Positions 25,654-38,300 of a stretch of 64,000 bases of DNA are shown here, one piece after another; position 1 is the stretch's first letter, and each line of letters starts with the position of its first letter. The notes under the pieces were generated by a model that ran no database searches, was not told where the DNA came from, and saw only the letters and a program-made list of their open reading frames with translations. Both the position numbers and the translations under genes were made by a program. The stretch is taken from assembly GCF_000003815.2 (NCBI RefSeq), contig NC_049992.1, forward strand, positions 7,526,493-7,590,492, read 5' to 3'. Source of the stretch: Branchiostoma floridae. Lineage: Eukaryota; Chordata; Leptocardii; Amphioxiformes; Branchiostomatidae.

Positions 25654-25974
25654 TAATCTCCAAGCAGATGTTAGGGGCTGGAAGATTGGAACATTTCCTG
25701 ACCGCCCTTGTCCTCAGATACTGTGAAATTCCCTTACCCCCCCCTCCTCCCTGACAGCATTTTACGTTGAATTCAGAAGAACTCCTTATATGTATTTATC
25801 CCGAAATCAAGGAAAGCAATTACGCAAACTTTGATCGCCTCACTACGAAGTATATGAGTAAGATTTAGCTTGCCCTATGAACTATGGGAAATAAAAAAAG
25901 GCTGCGCATGTCTAACAAAAAAAAACGACTGTCAGAAAAGATGTTTTCCCATCCCAACATCTGCTTGGAGATTA
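25654..25974. mobile_element. MITE with 19-bp TAATCTCCAAGCAGATGTT inverted ends
   Basis: TAATCTCCAAGCAGATGTT on the left is exactly reverse-complemented by AACATCTGCTTGGAGATTA on the right. About 320 bp without coding capacity. Ends are related to those of the element at 15447-15568. Confidence 0.7.
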
Positions 25975-26034
25975 TGCAATGACATGCATATGGCAAAATG
26001 GACATGGGTATCAAGAACACTGTAGGCATCTTTG

Positions 26035-26063
26035 TACACACACACACACACACACACACACAT
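26035..26063. repeat. (CA)n microsatellite
   Basis: About fourteen CA dinucleotides. Confidence 0.9.
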
Positions 26064-26777
26064 ACTACACACTTCATCTTACTACAAACAATATTTAAAA
26101 AAATCATTTATCTTATTTTGTTTGCCAGACAAGAAACATAATTTTGTGGCAGTAAAGCACCCAACCTTACACATCAAAAATTCCCAGGTAAATTTGAAAC
26201 TAAACTTTATTATCCTACCAAAGTCTAGAAAGTAGAATACAGTGTTGTTCTTAGAGAAACATTTATCATTTGATATCTGCAACAATGGCCCTTTAAGTAA
26301 CTAACTTTCTACAAAAATTTAAAAACAGATCTTCTCTACAACAGAAATCAAGCTTTGATTATTCATGTGGATTTATAACTAACTACTTAACGACTTATCG
26401 TGGTAATGTTATCATATGCTACTACTAGTACTAGTAATATTTGTAGACCTGAATGACATCTTGCAACGTCAAATCCTTGCAAAACAAGGAATAACGGATG
26501 CTAAACTGGATAGTGAGTGAGTGTGGGTGGAAAATATGTCAGTTCATGAGCATACAAATGTCTATTCTTCTGTTGTGCAAAACATATCATACTTAAAATC
26601 ACAAATATAGCTTTTGAGCTTCAGTTACTTTTACAGCACGTCCTGCTGCATATTCATTATTACTAACTAGTATCTACATGGGAATTGCTGAAAGTCTGTA
26701 CTTCTGTTGTCTTCATTGATAAATCGCATATCCAAAAAAAATTTGCTCTTCTTTTAAAACTAAAAAAGGAGTGTCCT

Positions 26778-26990
26778 ACCTCGCCCACACACTCACACAC
26801 GCACCCGACTCACATCTTCGCTGCCGTCTCTTACAACCCAACGAGAAAATGAGCGCGCAAATGGCTCCACACACGTCGAGGAGACATCCTGCCCCGGCAC
26901 GAATACCAAGTTCGAGCATCATTAGGAGGCCATTTCGGGTGGCCAGTCTTCCCTAAATCCACTCCAGTTTTCTACTAAAAAATCGTCTAC
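26778..26990 (-). promoter_or_regulatory. Candidate promoter / leader exon (minus strand)
   Basis: A locally CpG-rich block with CGCGC, CGTCG and CCCCGG sites in otherwise AT-rich DNA. On the minus strand it ends at a good donor (GGGCGAG/GTAGGAC). It could be a non-coding first exon of the kinase gene. No TATA box is obvious. Confidence 0.25.
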
Positions 26991-29967
26991 AACAAGCCCA
27001 AATCGTCAAATTTAAACACCAAGCTCAATCCTTACGTTCAACTTAGAAACGCATTGACATTCGGGATAGATGATCTTTGAACAAAACTGTTTACAATCAC
27101 TTTTGCGAGTTGAGAAATGTTTTTAAAGAGAGAAGAAATTTGGGTTAGTACGGTATGTTACAGATGGCCTGCAGGGCTGAATGCAAAATTTCCATTTAAA
27201 TGGGAGGTAATTTCTGAGGCATGATTGGCCATGGGGCTTCCTATACATGTACATGGCTTTTGCCCCAGAACCTCCAACACTCAGAAAGAAAGGTGAAAGA
27301 CATTCTATTAAGTTTCTTGATTTTCTTCCTTGTTCTGAATCCTAGATTGTTAACTCATTGTCATCATTCAACGAAGGTCCTATACATTAGATGGCATTTA
27401 ATAAATTCTATTCTGTTGAATAAAGTCTGCTGAGACTGGACTGCCAAAGAAGAAGAAGAAGAAGAAACAAACATTATTCCACATTTGCAAATTGCAGTAA
27501 AGTAAAGTCCAAGAGGGTTTTATCAAGAAGAAATATGTCCTTGCATAGTCTATGTATATTAAATACCTCTGCCAATAACTAAGACTTAGACACTGGCAAA
27601 AGAAAGAAACACATGCAGTCAAAGGAAGCAAACTGCTGGGAGCTGGAAAAAAAGACTCAGCAGAGTTAGGATAACTCAAGAATAGAAGTTTGTGACTTGG
27701 CTTGAACAATAGTATCTTTTCAACTCCTAGCAGATCCCTTTCAAACTGCAGTTGTTTGTTTCTTTTGCCAGCAAATTGCAATCAACAGGTCATTGAAATG
27801 GAAAAGCCCTAATAACATTTTTTGTAATTAACTTAAGACCAAATAATCATAAAAATCTTTGCTAAATCAATAACCAACTATCAATGATGCATGTTGTATA
27901 ACATTATTATGACCATAAAGATCACTTACAAAGAAAATGCTAAACACTACAAAGAACTTAGCAGCTTACATTGCATAAATGTATGTTATAAATAAATAAA
28001 CATGAGCCAACATTTTTGTATCCCTTTTGTTTACATTCTTAGGAAGTGAGGACATGTCTAACTGAAAAAGATAGATGATAAAATGTCTCTGAAGTCTGGT
28101 TTTGTTTTAAAATAGCAACGTTAGAAATAGCCGGGAGGATATCAATAGTGTGATGACTAATTAATATCAAGGACTGTGACTACTAGTGGTGTGTATGCTG
28201 AATCGTACGTGTACTTGAATTTTCTGTACTGGTACCCACCCCTAACAGTAACACATACATTATCCTTCACTTTATATCATGAAATGATGATTTTCATCTT
28301 GCAACATGAGCTATAATATAAAGCAAAAAGACACATAACTATTTTTAGTCAGCTCCTTTCTCCTGTTGGCTGTAACCACGTCTTGGTTGACAGACAACAA
28401 GAGGGAGAAACCCGACCTTCTAACCCAACCTTCTAACCCAGTGACAGGGGTAGCTGGCCACTTGACCACATAAAGGGTGTGACAATGGACATGCCTAACC
28501 CTGGGGACCTAGCCCCACCCTCCACCCACTATCATGATCCACACCCTTGCCACACCTAGATTGTACCATGATAATTACACTTACTGGATAAGTACTCTAA
28601 GTGCTCTAAGGCCATGTTCATTTGATTCTAGGAATGACATACACCATAACACGTGCATCAATTTTTGGCAGTTTCCATAAGAAGAGGTGTAGTTGATTTG
28701 GGTATGTCCTCTATGTGGTTGGCTACCAGAAAAAAAGAACTTGGCCACGACTTGCTTTCGCTTTGTTTACCAACGCATCAAAAAAATAAAATTTGAGAAA
28801 ATGACGAGAATATGTTAAAAATTAGTAACAAATCTCAATCTATATGGCAATTTTGAAATTCAGAATATTTGTGCCAAAATTCTACAATACATCCCTCTAA
28901 ATAGTAATGACAACTTTTAACACCATAGCAGTCGTCAGTAACAGAAGTGAGGATGTCCCAACAGCAATGTATAAATTTCTGTCACTATGTTTTGATAAGT
29001 GATAGTGATAGGTCTGTAATTAGGCATCCCCAGACAAGTGCGCTATATTTACATGTTACACTGACATGTGAGTCATTGATACCACATGGCTCTACAAATT
29101 ACTACAATGTGTTGTAGGGCTTTCTTCTACCATACACTCCTGAGTGTAGCCATGTGACTCATAAAGAATGACCACATGACAGTCAGTTGTGTACAGTACT
29201 GTATTACTATAACGCTTATACCATATTACTCACAGCTAGCAACATGTGCATACAACAGCTGAGTGGTATACGTTTCATACACACAGATATGTTTTATATA
29301 AAAAAGTGAAAGTAAGATCAAACCAGTTTAGCTCACTGAACAGCTGATCTTCCACTGATCGCGACAGATTATAATATATGTACTCTAACAGTATGTACAG
29401 GTTCATTGTACCTGGGATATTCTCTAGTATATCAACTATTTGAAAAGCACAACAAACATTGGACCACACATTCTAGCATGCAAGTCGGGTTAGCGACAAT
29501 AGATAGCCGGGTTTCAAACTTCCTACCTGCATTCTTTGCCAGAGATACTGAATATACTTAAAGTAAAACATTTAGAGAGCAATTTTCTCAAACTCTGACT
29601 ACAATACACTACATGCTGCAGCTTAACATACCAACTTGTTAATGATTAAGTACAATAAAATCTCACAAGCCAACTGAAAACAGTGTATACTTTCCACATC
29701 ATTTCAGCTTGAACACATTTTGTACACTCTATGCAACCATTACAAAAAAAATAAGCTTTTGTTACTGAGTACAATAATAATAATAATACTTAAAATAACC
29801 AGCAGACAACAAAAGCTCTAGAGACGGAGTGTGACCCTTGACATAACCGTCAAGTTTTGAGTTTCAACTGACCAGATATTTAAAAACCTCGTTCATAAAA
29901 ACAAAGAAAACAACAATAAAAAAACACAACTGCGAGCGTTTACAGCAAATCAATCAACCACACATAC

Positions 29968-30100
29968 CTTGATGAACAGCTATTAAGTCCGAGTCCTGGA
30001 TACTAGGGAATGTTTTCAAACGCTCAAATCAACCGAAACGAAATCTTTTTCCGGTTGAGAGAGATAGAGGGGGAGGGGGGCGTCGTTAACGTCAAATCTT
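29968..30100 (-). promoter_or_regulatory. Candidate 5' leader exon / promoter (minus strand)
   Basis: On the minus strand GCTGTTCATCAAG is followed by GTATGTGTGG, a near-consensus donor. The upstream sequence is enriched in CG relative to the neighbourhood and lacks a long coding frame, as expected of a non-coding first exon. Assignment to the kinase gene rests only on strand and position. Confidence 0.3.
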
Positions 30101-30464
30101 ACGAGATTTCTAAAGCTAAACCGGTTGAGTTTGATCTGAGCTATAAGAACGACATCCTGGCTGTTACGTCACAGGTTTGAGTAGACAGGAATTGCTGGGG
30201 AGTTCGTCAGTTTGTTGTCATGACCAAATCAGGAAGTGGGTGCCCAGCCCTGCCCTCCCCACATACAAACATGACGACAGAAACCGCAAAGTGTCGCCTG
30301 ATCCTGACCCGTGCGCTATTCACTCGCTTCTCCCGCTAGCACGTTACGTCATTTCCGGATAAACAACTTCGGTATCAAGTGCGACAGCTCTTAAAGACAC
30401 GTACGCACCACGCATACGTGTTGGGGTGGGAATTGTGAGGTAAAAAGTGGAGATTTAGGCCTAC

Positions 30465-30534
30465 CTTTTCTGTAACTATTCCCGGGTGCGGTTGGACGAC
30501 TTCGGCCATTTTCTGCTGTTTCCGTCCCGTCATG
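30465..30534 (-). CDS. Possible short first coding exon (unidentified, minus strand)
   Basis: On the minus strand an ATG in a good context (AAAATGGCCG) opens MAEVVQPHPGIVTEK, then a donor AAAAG/GTAGGC after 30465. A second in-frame ATG lies eight codons upstream. The region is CpG-rich, consistent with a promoter-proximal exon. I do not recognise the peptide. It might be an alternative start of the kinase gene or belong to another minus-strand gene. Confidence 0.3.
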
Positions 30535-31383
30535 CAGCAGGGTCGACCTTTGACCCAATTGGATGTAAACACACCAGCTTCGGAAGTCACGTGCGGTTTC
30601 GCGCGCTTTTTTAATCCCCCCCCCCCCAAAAAAGAGACAATGAAATAAAACTGAAATCCTCTAATTTGTAGAGGACTATTATCCTGATCTGATTCGAGGA
30701 AATGTTTGCTATGTATCGTCTGGGTTTCTGTACATGTATTTAGTGCTGCCACTGCCACTGACAAGCTACTTCAGTACAGACATGGATCACTAGCGTCACC
30801 TATCTATAGCCTTCATCACTGCAGTTCTAGGAACTCATTTGATTTTCCTTACTACGTATACCCCAGCTCTGATACTATTCAGAAAATAAATTCAGACTGT
30901 AAAACAAGTCAACTAAACAGCAGAACCCGAATGATTAATCCGTTGCACAAACTTGGTAATGCAAAAACTATCCATATAACTCGTTATATTAACTGTGCAA
31001 TGACTATGCAATTAAACCAGCCACTAGTATATGAAATATAACATATACAACTTTATGCGGTCTATGTTATGAAACTTTAGTAATAAGAACGCAATTCGGG
31101 TTGTTTCATGTCCGCAAGGTGTTTACTGAACAAAATCCATTGAACCATGGAATCAGTTAGGACTTCTATTTTACCGCCTAAGGCATGTGCATCACGGCTT
31201 CTCTTTGTACACACAACACTGACATTATTCAAATATGACCCCGGGTTAGCGTGGGTCTACGTCATTGGAATTCCCCGGTGAAGGTAACGCTACTAAAGAG
31301 CATACTGAAAAAATCTCTTTTCGTGGCGACTAGTTTGAACTCAAATCAGGAGAAATTCGTCACAGACATAATAAAAAGGCAAT

Positions 31384-32091
31384 ATGGCAAGAAGCCTGGC
31401 AGAGAAACATCAGGAGTTAGAAACCCTGCTAGAAGCGACGGGAGAAAGTCTTGAGGTAGGGTACGGAAGAGCTATGAGGAACGCCATCGCTGAAAATGAC
31501 ACCTGCATGGAGGTGGAGACTCTAAAATGTCTAGGAGACCTTCATCTTGAGAAAGGACAATTAGTCAAAGACTTGAAGGAGTTCAAGACGGCTTCTACCT
31601 TTTACTCAGCTGCCCTACTTCGTTGTAAAGATCCGGATCTAGAACAAGCGATACAAGATCGTACAGCCTTCATGGGAAAACTCGCCGAAATACTACAACA
31701 TAAGGACAGCCGAAGTCATAATGTGAACAAGGAGCGGCAGGATACCTTAAGGACAAGTGCCAACGACGTCTTGAGGGTTGCCGAGGTTTGCCACCAATTG
31801 AGTATGGCTCGTTTTGAGGGTTTAAGCGGAATGTATGTCTTGGAAGAGGGTTATACGAAAGCGTTAATACGAGCTATTGCAACAGGAGATAGGCTACTGG
31901 AGATAGAGTTGGTGAAAAATCTGGGAGATTTGTACCTTGAGACAGGGAAGGCATGTGCGGATGAATCCTTGCTGTCCAAAGCGATAGCGATGTACAACAA
32001 TGCCAGGGCAAGGTGTGGCGACACAGACGGGAAAGAGGCTCTAACTCACCGTGTTAAGTACACAGAAAGAGTCAAGAGCACAGCGATAAGG
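31384..32091 (+). CDS. Exon 1 of the NTase-TPR gene (helical N-terminal region)
   Basis: Read without splicing, the frame continues to a stop at 32215-32217 and would give a 277-residue protein. The donor GTACGT after 32091 lets codon 236 (STAIR end) join in phase 0 to exon 2 at 33099, and the combined order (two LGD modules, linker, TYREH exon, third LGD module) matches the expected layout of the family. Cys/Asp pairs RCKDPD and RCGDTD close each module. The unspliced 277-residue form remains possible as a separate product. Confidence 0.65.
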
Positions 32092-32464
32092 GTACGTAAT
32101 GATAACTTGAAGATTTGTGGTATAATTCTCAGTAATCCTGATATTCAAGATAAGGGGAAGACGAGGATGTCTTTATCTGAAATTTTCCGAAATGTTCTCA
32201 AGAGTAACCATGCATAAATCTTTTGTTATCAATAAGTGAAAGTTTATTTGCAAGTTCTTGCCCGAAGGCTAATTGCGACATGAAACATACAGAGAATAAA
32301 GTAAACATACGTAAAATAAAATACTTTGGTATAGATAACAATGGTGACAAGTGTAAACAAGTGACTATTCTATCAATGATATGGAGTGCTGAGAGCTACA
32401 ATCTACGCATTTGGGGTTTGACTTCTTTTCTGGAAGCAGTGGAAGACGAAGTACCCCACTTTTT

Positions 32465-32690
32465 CTATGATGAGTGTGACGTTAACAGCGTTATAGTTTT
32501 GTTTTCGTCAGTAAGCGTTTGGAAATTTTTGTGTGTTTTGCATGCCTCTTCAAATAACTCCTTTCTTTCCTGGTCATTAGAGAGGCAGTTAGAAATAAAA
32601 TGTATTTCGTCTTCCACCGGTTTTGCAATACAATGGTTACAGGTTCTTTCGCCCACAGGTAGCTTCTTTATATATCTAGATCCACTATAA
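32465..32690 (-). mobile_element. LINE C-terminal tail fragment
   Basis: On the minus strand the frame reads KKLPVGERTCNHC, VEDEIHFISNC, ending in TLLTSHSS and a stop. The C-x2-C...EDE-x-HF-x3-C pattern is the zinc-finger-like tail of many non-LTR retrotransposon polyproteins. Upstream RT sequence is absent, so this is a dead 3' remnant in intron 1 of the NTase-TPR gene. Confidence 0.6.
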
Positions 32691-33060
32691 TACTAAGTAC
32701 ACTACACTATTTCCTGTCGTGTTATATAAAATCTATAATGTGAAACACTAAGAACGTTAACATTTCTCTTCCTTTTTGAATAATGGGAAAGGATGATCAT
32801 TATTTATTCATTACAATCGCAATTTGAAACATTGTTTCTGTACGTCATTGGATAATATCAAAATTAAATGTAATCTAATCTACTGTACAAAAGTTAGAAC
32901 GTTACAGATGTTTCTATGTCATCCAGCATTATTCGTCAGTGAAATAAAACTGAAGTGGATTTTTCAGCAATCGGACTCATCAGGTTTTGATTTGATCAAA
33001 ATATCACAACTCCTTGAAAAGGTCAGTGCATGACACAAATGGCTTTGTTGTTATTTTCAT

Positions 33061-33086
33061 GTTGTTGTTGTTGTTGTTGTTGTTGT
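33061..33086. repeat. (GTT)n microsatellite
   Basis: Nearly nine GTT units, immediately upstream of NTase-TPR exon 2. Confidence 0.9.
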
Positions 33087-33098
33087 AACGTTGCTAAG

Positions 33099-33175
33099 AT
33101 GCGAAGAGGCAGCAACGTCTATGACCATGGTGCTGTGGATGCGGAGGAGAATCCTGATGGTACAGCTATTATGAG
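33099..33175 (+). CDS. Exon 2 of the NTase-TPR gene
   Basis: Starts at ATG after the acceptor TTGCTAAG and ends ATTATGAG/GTATGT in phase 2; encodes MRRGSNVYDHGAVDAEENPD and a few residues more. The polar, low-complexity composition suggests a linker. It follows a (GTT)n tract that doubles as a poor polypyrimidine tract. An alternative promoter starting here with this ATG cannot be excluded. Confidence 0.5.
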
Positions 33176-33339
33176 GTATGTTATAGGTAGTAATATAACG
33201 CATAATTGTCAAATCCATCATACTATAATTCAGACTTTCTTATTTCATTAAAAACCCTGAGCTCCTATTGGACTAACTTTCAACGTAATAAGAAATTCCA
33301 ACTATCAGTACTCCGTGTACTTCCCAGTCTCCTGGTTTA

Positions 33340-33665
33340 AGCTAAGGGCACAGCCCGCCGTACGTGCAAATACGTGCTGTCTACGTGCCAAAACGTGGGC
33401 AATATTTTGGGATCCGTAAGTGGTAATTACTGCCTCCGTACGAACTCGTAGGGAATCCGACGGATTTTGGAGCACGCAGACACGCCGTAGAACTTTCACG
33501 TGCAGGCAAAACTTTGTGTGCCATCGGGCTGCGGATTGGTACGTGCCAGTACGGGCGACGCGCCTGCCCTGTACAGCCTGAACGTTTTCAGAAAGACGTA
33601 GCGGACGTGGCCTCCCATAAAAACGTACCGACAAATTGCACGTACGGCGGGTTGTGCCCTTAGCT
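33340..33665. mobile_element. ACGTG-rich MITE, intact reference copy
   Basis: Termini AGCTAAGGGCACAGCCCGCC and, reversed, AGCTAAGGGCACAACCCGCC continue as a >30-bp inverted repeat to CGTACGTGCAA. Flanked by TTA on both sides (a possible 3-bp duplication, as in PIF/Harbinger). 326 bp, non-coding, CpG-rich. It lies in intron 2 of the NTase-TPR gene; related copies are at 54887-55215 and 57487-57652. Confidence 0.75.
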
Positions 33666-33791
33666 TTAGAGGTGAGCGGCCACCAGCTCTCAGTGCAGGG
33701 GGTCAGAAGATTGTGTAATGACAGGCTACCCAGTAGTCTGAACATCATTGGATGGATGAAATCATAAATATCGTGTCCTTTTATTCACAAG

Positions 33792-33892
33792 GACCTACAG
33801 AGAACATCACCGACTTGGAGACCGGGCATTGCGGAAAGGGGCTGTCGACTTAGCGGAGCGACGATTTGCCTCTGCACTGAAGCTTGTCCATG
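33792..33892 (+). CDS. Exon 3 of the NTase-TPR gene
   Basis: Encodes TYREHHRLGDRALRKGAVDL continuing to ALKLVH, an amphipathic two-helix unit in TPR style. Flanked by CACAAG and CATG/GTGAGT. The first half of this exon and the intron before it are duplicated at 55.2-57.5 kb. Confidence 0.65.
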
Positions 33893-34277
33893 GTGAGTTG
33901 CACTGATTATAGAGTAATGCAACTTGCGTCAAGACATAATTCTAATAGATAATGTATGTAACGTTATATATCATTTTTATGTAAGCCCAACAAGATTAAG
34001 CACGATGTACTATACGATGTACGAAGGGAGAAAAGAATGTGTAGAGGATCAATATGCTGTTGTTGCTGTGTCTTTGTTTTGTGAAATGGCCGTTTTTAAT
34101 GAAGTCAAATAGTTTAAGAAGAGCATTATTTTAAACTGAGGACAGGTAATGCGATAACCTTCGATAACTACTCTCGGTACTTCCTTGGACCTTTGACCTA
34201 GCTTCTTCTTAAAAGAGAGTCGAAATAATTGCCATCGGAAAGTGTGTTATACACTTGTGCGTTTTGATTTAACGTAG

Positions 34278-35005
34278 GCACGGGTTCTGCGCACTTGAAC
34301 AAAGAGGCAGAGACTTTACAAAAGCTGGGAGATGTCTACCTGGAGCGAGGAAAGGTGACAAAGGACGGGGAAGACTTTACCAAAAGTGCTGCTCTGTATA
34401 ACGCATCTATGGCAAGAACAGAAAACAGACAGTCCGCGAAAGATTTAATCTTCGCCATTAAACGTACAGAGGAATCTTTCTTACAACATGTGATAGGCGT
34501 CTCCTGTGTGGCAAGTCCGTATGAACTGGACCTACGGCACAAGAGTGACCTAAAAGAAATGCGAGACAAGGTAAAACAACAGCTTGGCTTTATTGATGAG
34601 CAGCATGATCCTTTTAAGTACGAAGAGGACGACCCTGAAGTTAGGAAAGCCGAATCTGCTAGAGCTGTAGCCGTCAGAGCTCTCTTCCAGAAGACAGCTA
34701 AGGACAGAAGCACTTTTCTCGACAATCTCGTCTCTGAATGCATTACTGTAATGGGCCCACCACCATGTAGGTATGCAATCATAGGTTTGGGTTCACAGGC
34801 CACAGAGCTGGTTACTCTCTACTCAGACCTGGAGTTTGCGATTCTGCTTGAAGATGGGCGCGACTCCGAAGAAAACAAGATGTACTTCCGTATTCTCACT
34901 CACTTCTTGCACCTGAAAATCATCAATCTCGGAGAGACCATCCTTCCAGCCATGGCAATCAAATCACTCAATGACTTTTACTCCAAAGACCCTGAAGACA
35001 GTTAG
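34278..35005 (+). CDS. Exon 4, part 1: third helical module and NTase domain, up to the premature stop
   Basis: Opens GTGSAHLNKEAETLQKLGD. The NTase core is at about 34745-35000: PPPCRYAIIGLGSQATELV, then YSDLEFAILLED. The Gly-Ser and the Asp/Glu pair correspond to the nucleotide and metal-binding positions of this fold and are present. The frame stops at 35003 in the middle of the domain; the next bases in the same frame (FYDSITTRGLAFDGAMPW, then TPLGRK) are a typical continuation, so the stop is a lesion rather than the gene end. Confidence 0.65.
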
Positions 35006-35388
35006 TTCTACGACTCCATAACGACGCGCGGACTCGCCTTTGACGGTGCGATGCCCTGGGCGAGCCACACCCCTCTGGGTAGAAAGCAGACAGAAAACAA
35101 ACCAGCGCTGGAACTTATACAGACTCCCAGCCAGTTGGCGAAGTTCCAGGAGTCGGATGCAGCCATGTCTGAAGAAGACCACTTGTCAGATGTTCTACGA
35201 AGCGTCTGTCACATAACAGGAGACAAAACTCTCGTTGAACAGTACCGTGTCGAAGTGATGGCAACCCTCAAAAGTAATGCGCTGCATGCCAACATGGAAT
35301 TGGCAAACAGAGAAGAGTTCAGGAACCCAGAGTTAGTGTCCACGCTACTGAACGTTAAAAAGGAGATCTATCGCTTCTCCCGATTGCT

Positions 35389-38300
35389 GTGCAGAACATA
35401 GCTTTGCGCTGTGGGGTTGGAACGTCCAGCGTGTGGGCAAGCATTGAAGAGCTGGAAGCTGGTGGGTACATAAGCAACCAAAACGCACACCACATTGCAG
35501 TGCTGGTTGCTATCTCAGCGGAACTTAGACTGAGGACGTACATGGCTAACGGAGGTCAGAAAGAAAACATGTCTGCATTGTTGCGTTTAAGTAGCAAAAA
35601 AGGTCATAGTAAGAAAACAGTCCCTGATCTAGAGAAGGTGTTTTATCTTCCTAATCAAAAGATGCTATACCGGTACTACTACTCCGCTCTGCCTCTTCGC
35701 AGAGCTTTGTCAGAGCTGCAAAAGGAAAACGCGTCGTTTTCACTGGCGTTCAGTCTGTTTGAAACGTCGGAAGGAACGAAAGGAGAAATGAAGATGAAGC
35801 TTTGTGATTTCATATCAGCAAAGGCACTATTTGAACGTGCGCTGGAGAGGAACCAGGCGATCCATGGTAACGGCAAAGGCCATCCTGACATTGCAGCGTG
35901 TTTTAGGAACCTTGGATGGGTCTGTTATAGCATGGGTGAGTACGGTGATGCAAGGGCCTTCCTCCAACAAGCACTGGACATGTATCACCGAATACACGGG
36001 TCAACCCATCCCGCTATTGCTGCCTCCCTCAGAAGCCTGGGTGCTGTAGCTAGCTGCATGGGAGATTACAAACAAGCGGAAACGCTTTTCGAACAGGCAC
36101 TGGAGACACTGAAGCTCCTGCATGGCGATAGTGCGGATCAGGAGGATATTTCTTCAGTTCTTCACAACCTGGGATCAACATGGGCTGACATGGGCAACAA
36201 CAGGAAGGCAGTCAGCTTTTATGAAAAGTGTCTGGAGATTAGAAAAAGTCTACACGACTCGAAAACAGCACATCCTGACGTAGCGTCTGTGCTCAACAGC
36301 CTTGGCGCTGCTTGGAACAACCTTGGCGACTACAAAAAGGCGATTGACTTCTATAGACAAGCTCTTATCTTAAGGACGCTTACATACGGAGGAGAAACGG
36401 TGCATCCGGATATTGTATCATCATTAGGCAACTTGGGTACAGCTTACCTTAACCTCAAGGATCACTCGAAAGCAATCGACTTGTTCGAGCAAGCTGTACA
36501 AATGAACAATCTGCTATATGGACAAGACCACGCACACCCAGAAACTGCCTCGTTAATTGACAATCTAGGCTCAGCCTGGAATAGCATTGGTGCTCACAGA
36601 AAAGCCCTTAATATCTTCGAAAGAGCCCTACATATGAAACGACGAGTGTATGGAGATTTTGCGGTACATCCAGAGATCGCGACGTCATTAGCAAATCTTG
36701 GTGAGGTCTGGAGTGATCTTGAAGATCACAGGAAAGCATTAAAGATGTATTCTCAGGCATTAGACATGTATAAAGCTGTATATGGACAGGACACTGCACA
36801 TCCCGGAATCGCGATTACGCTCAACCACTTTGGAGCCGCATGGAGGTGTCTTGGTTTTCCCAGAAAAGCTATTCATTTTTACGAACAGGCTTTGCACATG
36901 AGGGAGAGGGTCTATGGTCAAAATGCCGCGCACCCAGACATTGCCACGTCACTCAACAATCTTGGGGAAGCTTGGAGTCAGCTTGGCGATCGCAGGAAAG
37001 CTCTCGCTTACATTGAACAGGCTTTGGATACAAGGAAACGTGTTTATGGGTACGATGTAGACCACCCTGACATTGCCGCGACATTCAACGACTTGGGGGT
37101 TGCTTGGAGCATCTTTGGTGATCCCATGAAAGTCATTGTCTTTTACGCACAAGCCTTGAACATGAGGAAACGTCTATATGGACACGACAGGGATCATCCG
37201 GACATTGCCATGTCTCTCAGTAACTTGGGCACCGCGTGGAGTATTCTAGGCCAGGTTAGGAAAGCACTTCCCTTCTACAAGGATGCGCTAGACATGACGA
37301 TACGTATATACGGAGATACGGCGCATTCGGATATTGCAGGATCGCTGAATAATATAGGTATAGCTTGGGTTAACCTCGGTCAATACAGGAAAGCAATCAA
37401 ATTCTTTGAAAGGGCAATTGCCATGAAGAAGCGGCTCTACAAAAACCGCAACGCATACCCGAAGATTGCAGTATCACTGAATAACCTTGGTGAAGCCTGG
37501 AGTGCGCTAGGTCATCACGGCAGGTCTCTTCTAATACATGAAAATGCTTTACACATGAGGAGATGTACTTACGGACGTGATACCCCCCACCCACATACGG
37601 CTACGTCATTGTACAACCTGGGAAAATCATGGAGTAACCTGGGTGATCACAGAAAAGCCATGATGTTCCACGAGCAAGCACTGAATATGAGAATTCGTAT
37701 AACTGGAAATAATGAGAGCGCTTCGGACCCAGACATTGCTTCTTCGCTTGAAAGTATGGGTGTTGTGTTGAGTGATATTGGTGACTACAGGAAAGCAATA
37801 AGCTTCTATGAGAGGGCTTTGAAAATGAGGAACAATGTGTACGGACACGATGCAATACACCCCGGGTTTGCTTCATTATACAACAACCTAGGAACAGCAT
37901 GGAGTCAGTTGGGACATCAGAGGAAAGCAGTTGATTTCCATGAACTTGCCTTGGACATCAGGAGACAAACATATGGCCAAGAGGGGGCTCACCCCGACAT
38001 CGCTTCCTCACTCAATAACCTTGGTGCCGCTTGGTGCAATCTGGGTGACTACAGGAAGGCATTGAAGCTGTATGAAGAGGCACTTGACATCAGAAGACGG
38101 GCGTATGGAACCAAGACAGCTCACCAAGACGTTATTCGGTCACTCGCCAACTTGGGTGCGACGTGGAACTACTTGGGTCGTCCTAACAAAGCAATCCTCT
38201 GCTACGAAGAGGCGTTGGACATGAGCAGAGCCATTTTTAATGGCGGATTGGCACACCATCAAACAGCGTCTCTACTGCAGAAGCTTGGGACATCGTGGGG

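Larger units (their letters stand above)
12746..29967. other. Non-coding stretch upstream of the SAM exon
   Basis: No exon with recognisable protein similarity was found on either strand. On the minus strand this lies between the SAM exon and candidate leader exons near 26.8 and 30.0 kb, so it is best read as 5' introns of the kinase gene. About a tenth of it is the MITEs, tandem repeats and microsatellites listed separately; the rest is AT-rich unique-looking DNA. Confidence 0.5.

Noticed and set aside
33305..33748. 147-codon minus-strand frame and the similar frame at 57376-57666
   Set aside because: They lie over the ACGTG-rich MITE; similarity between them reflects the repeat, not a gene.
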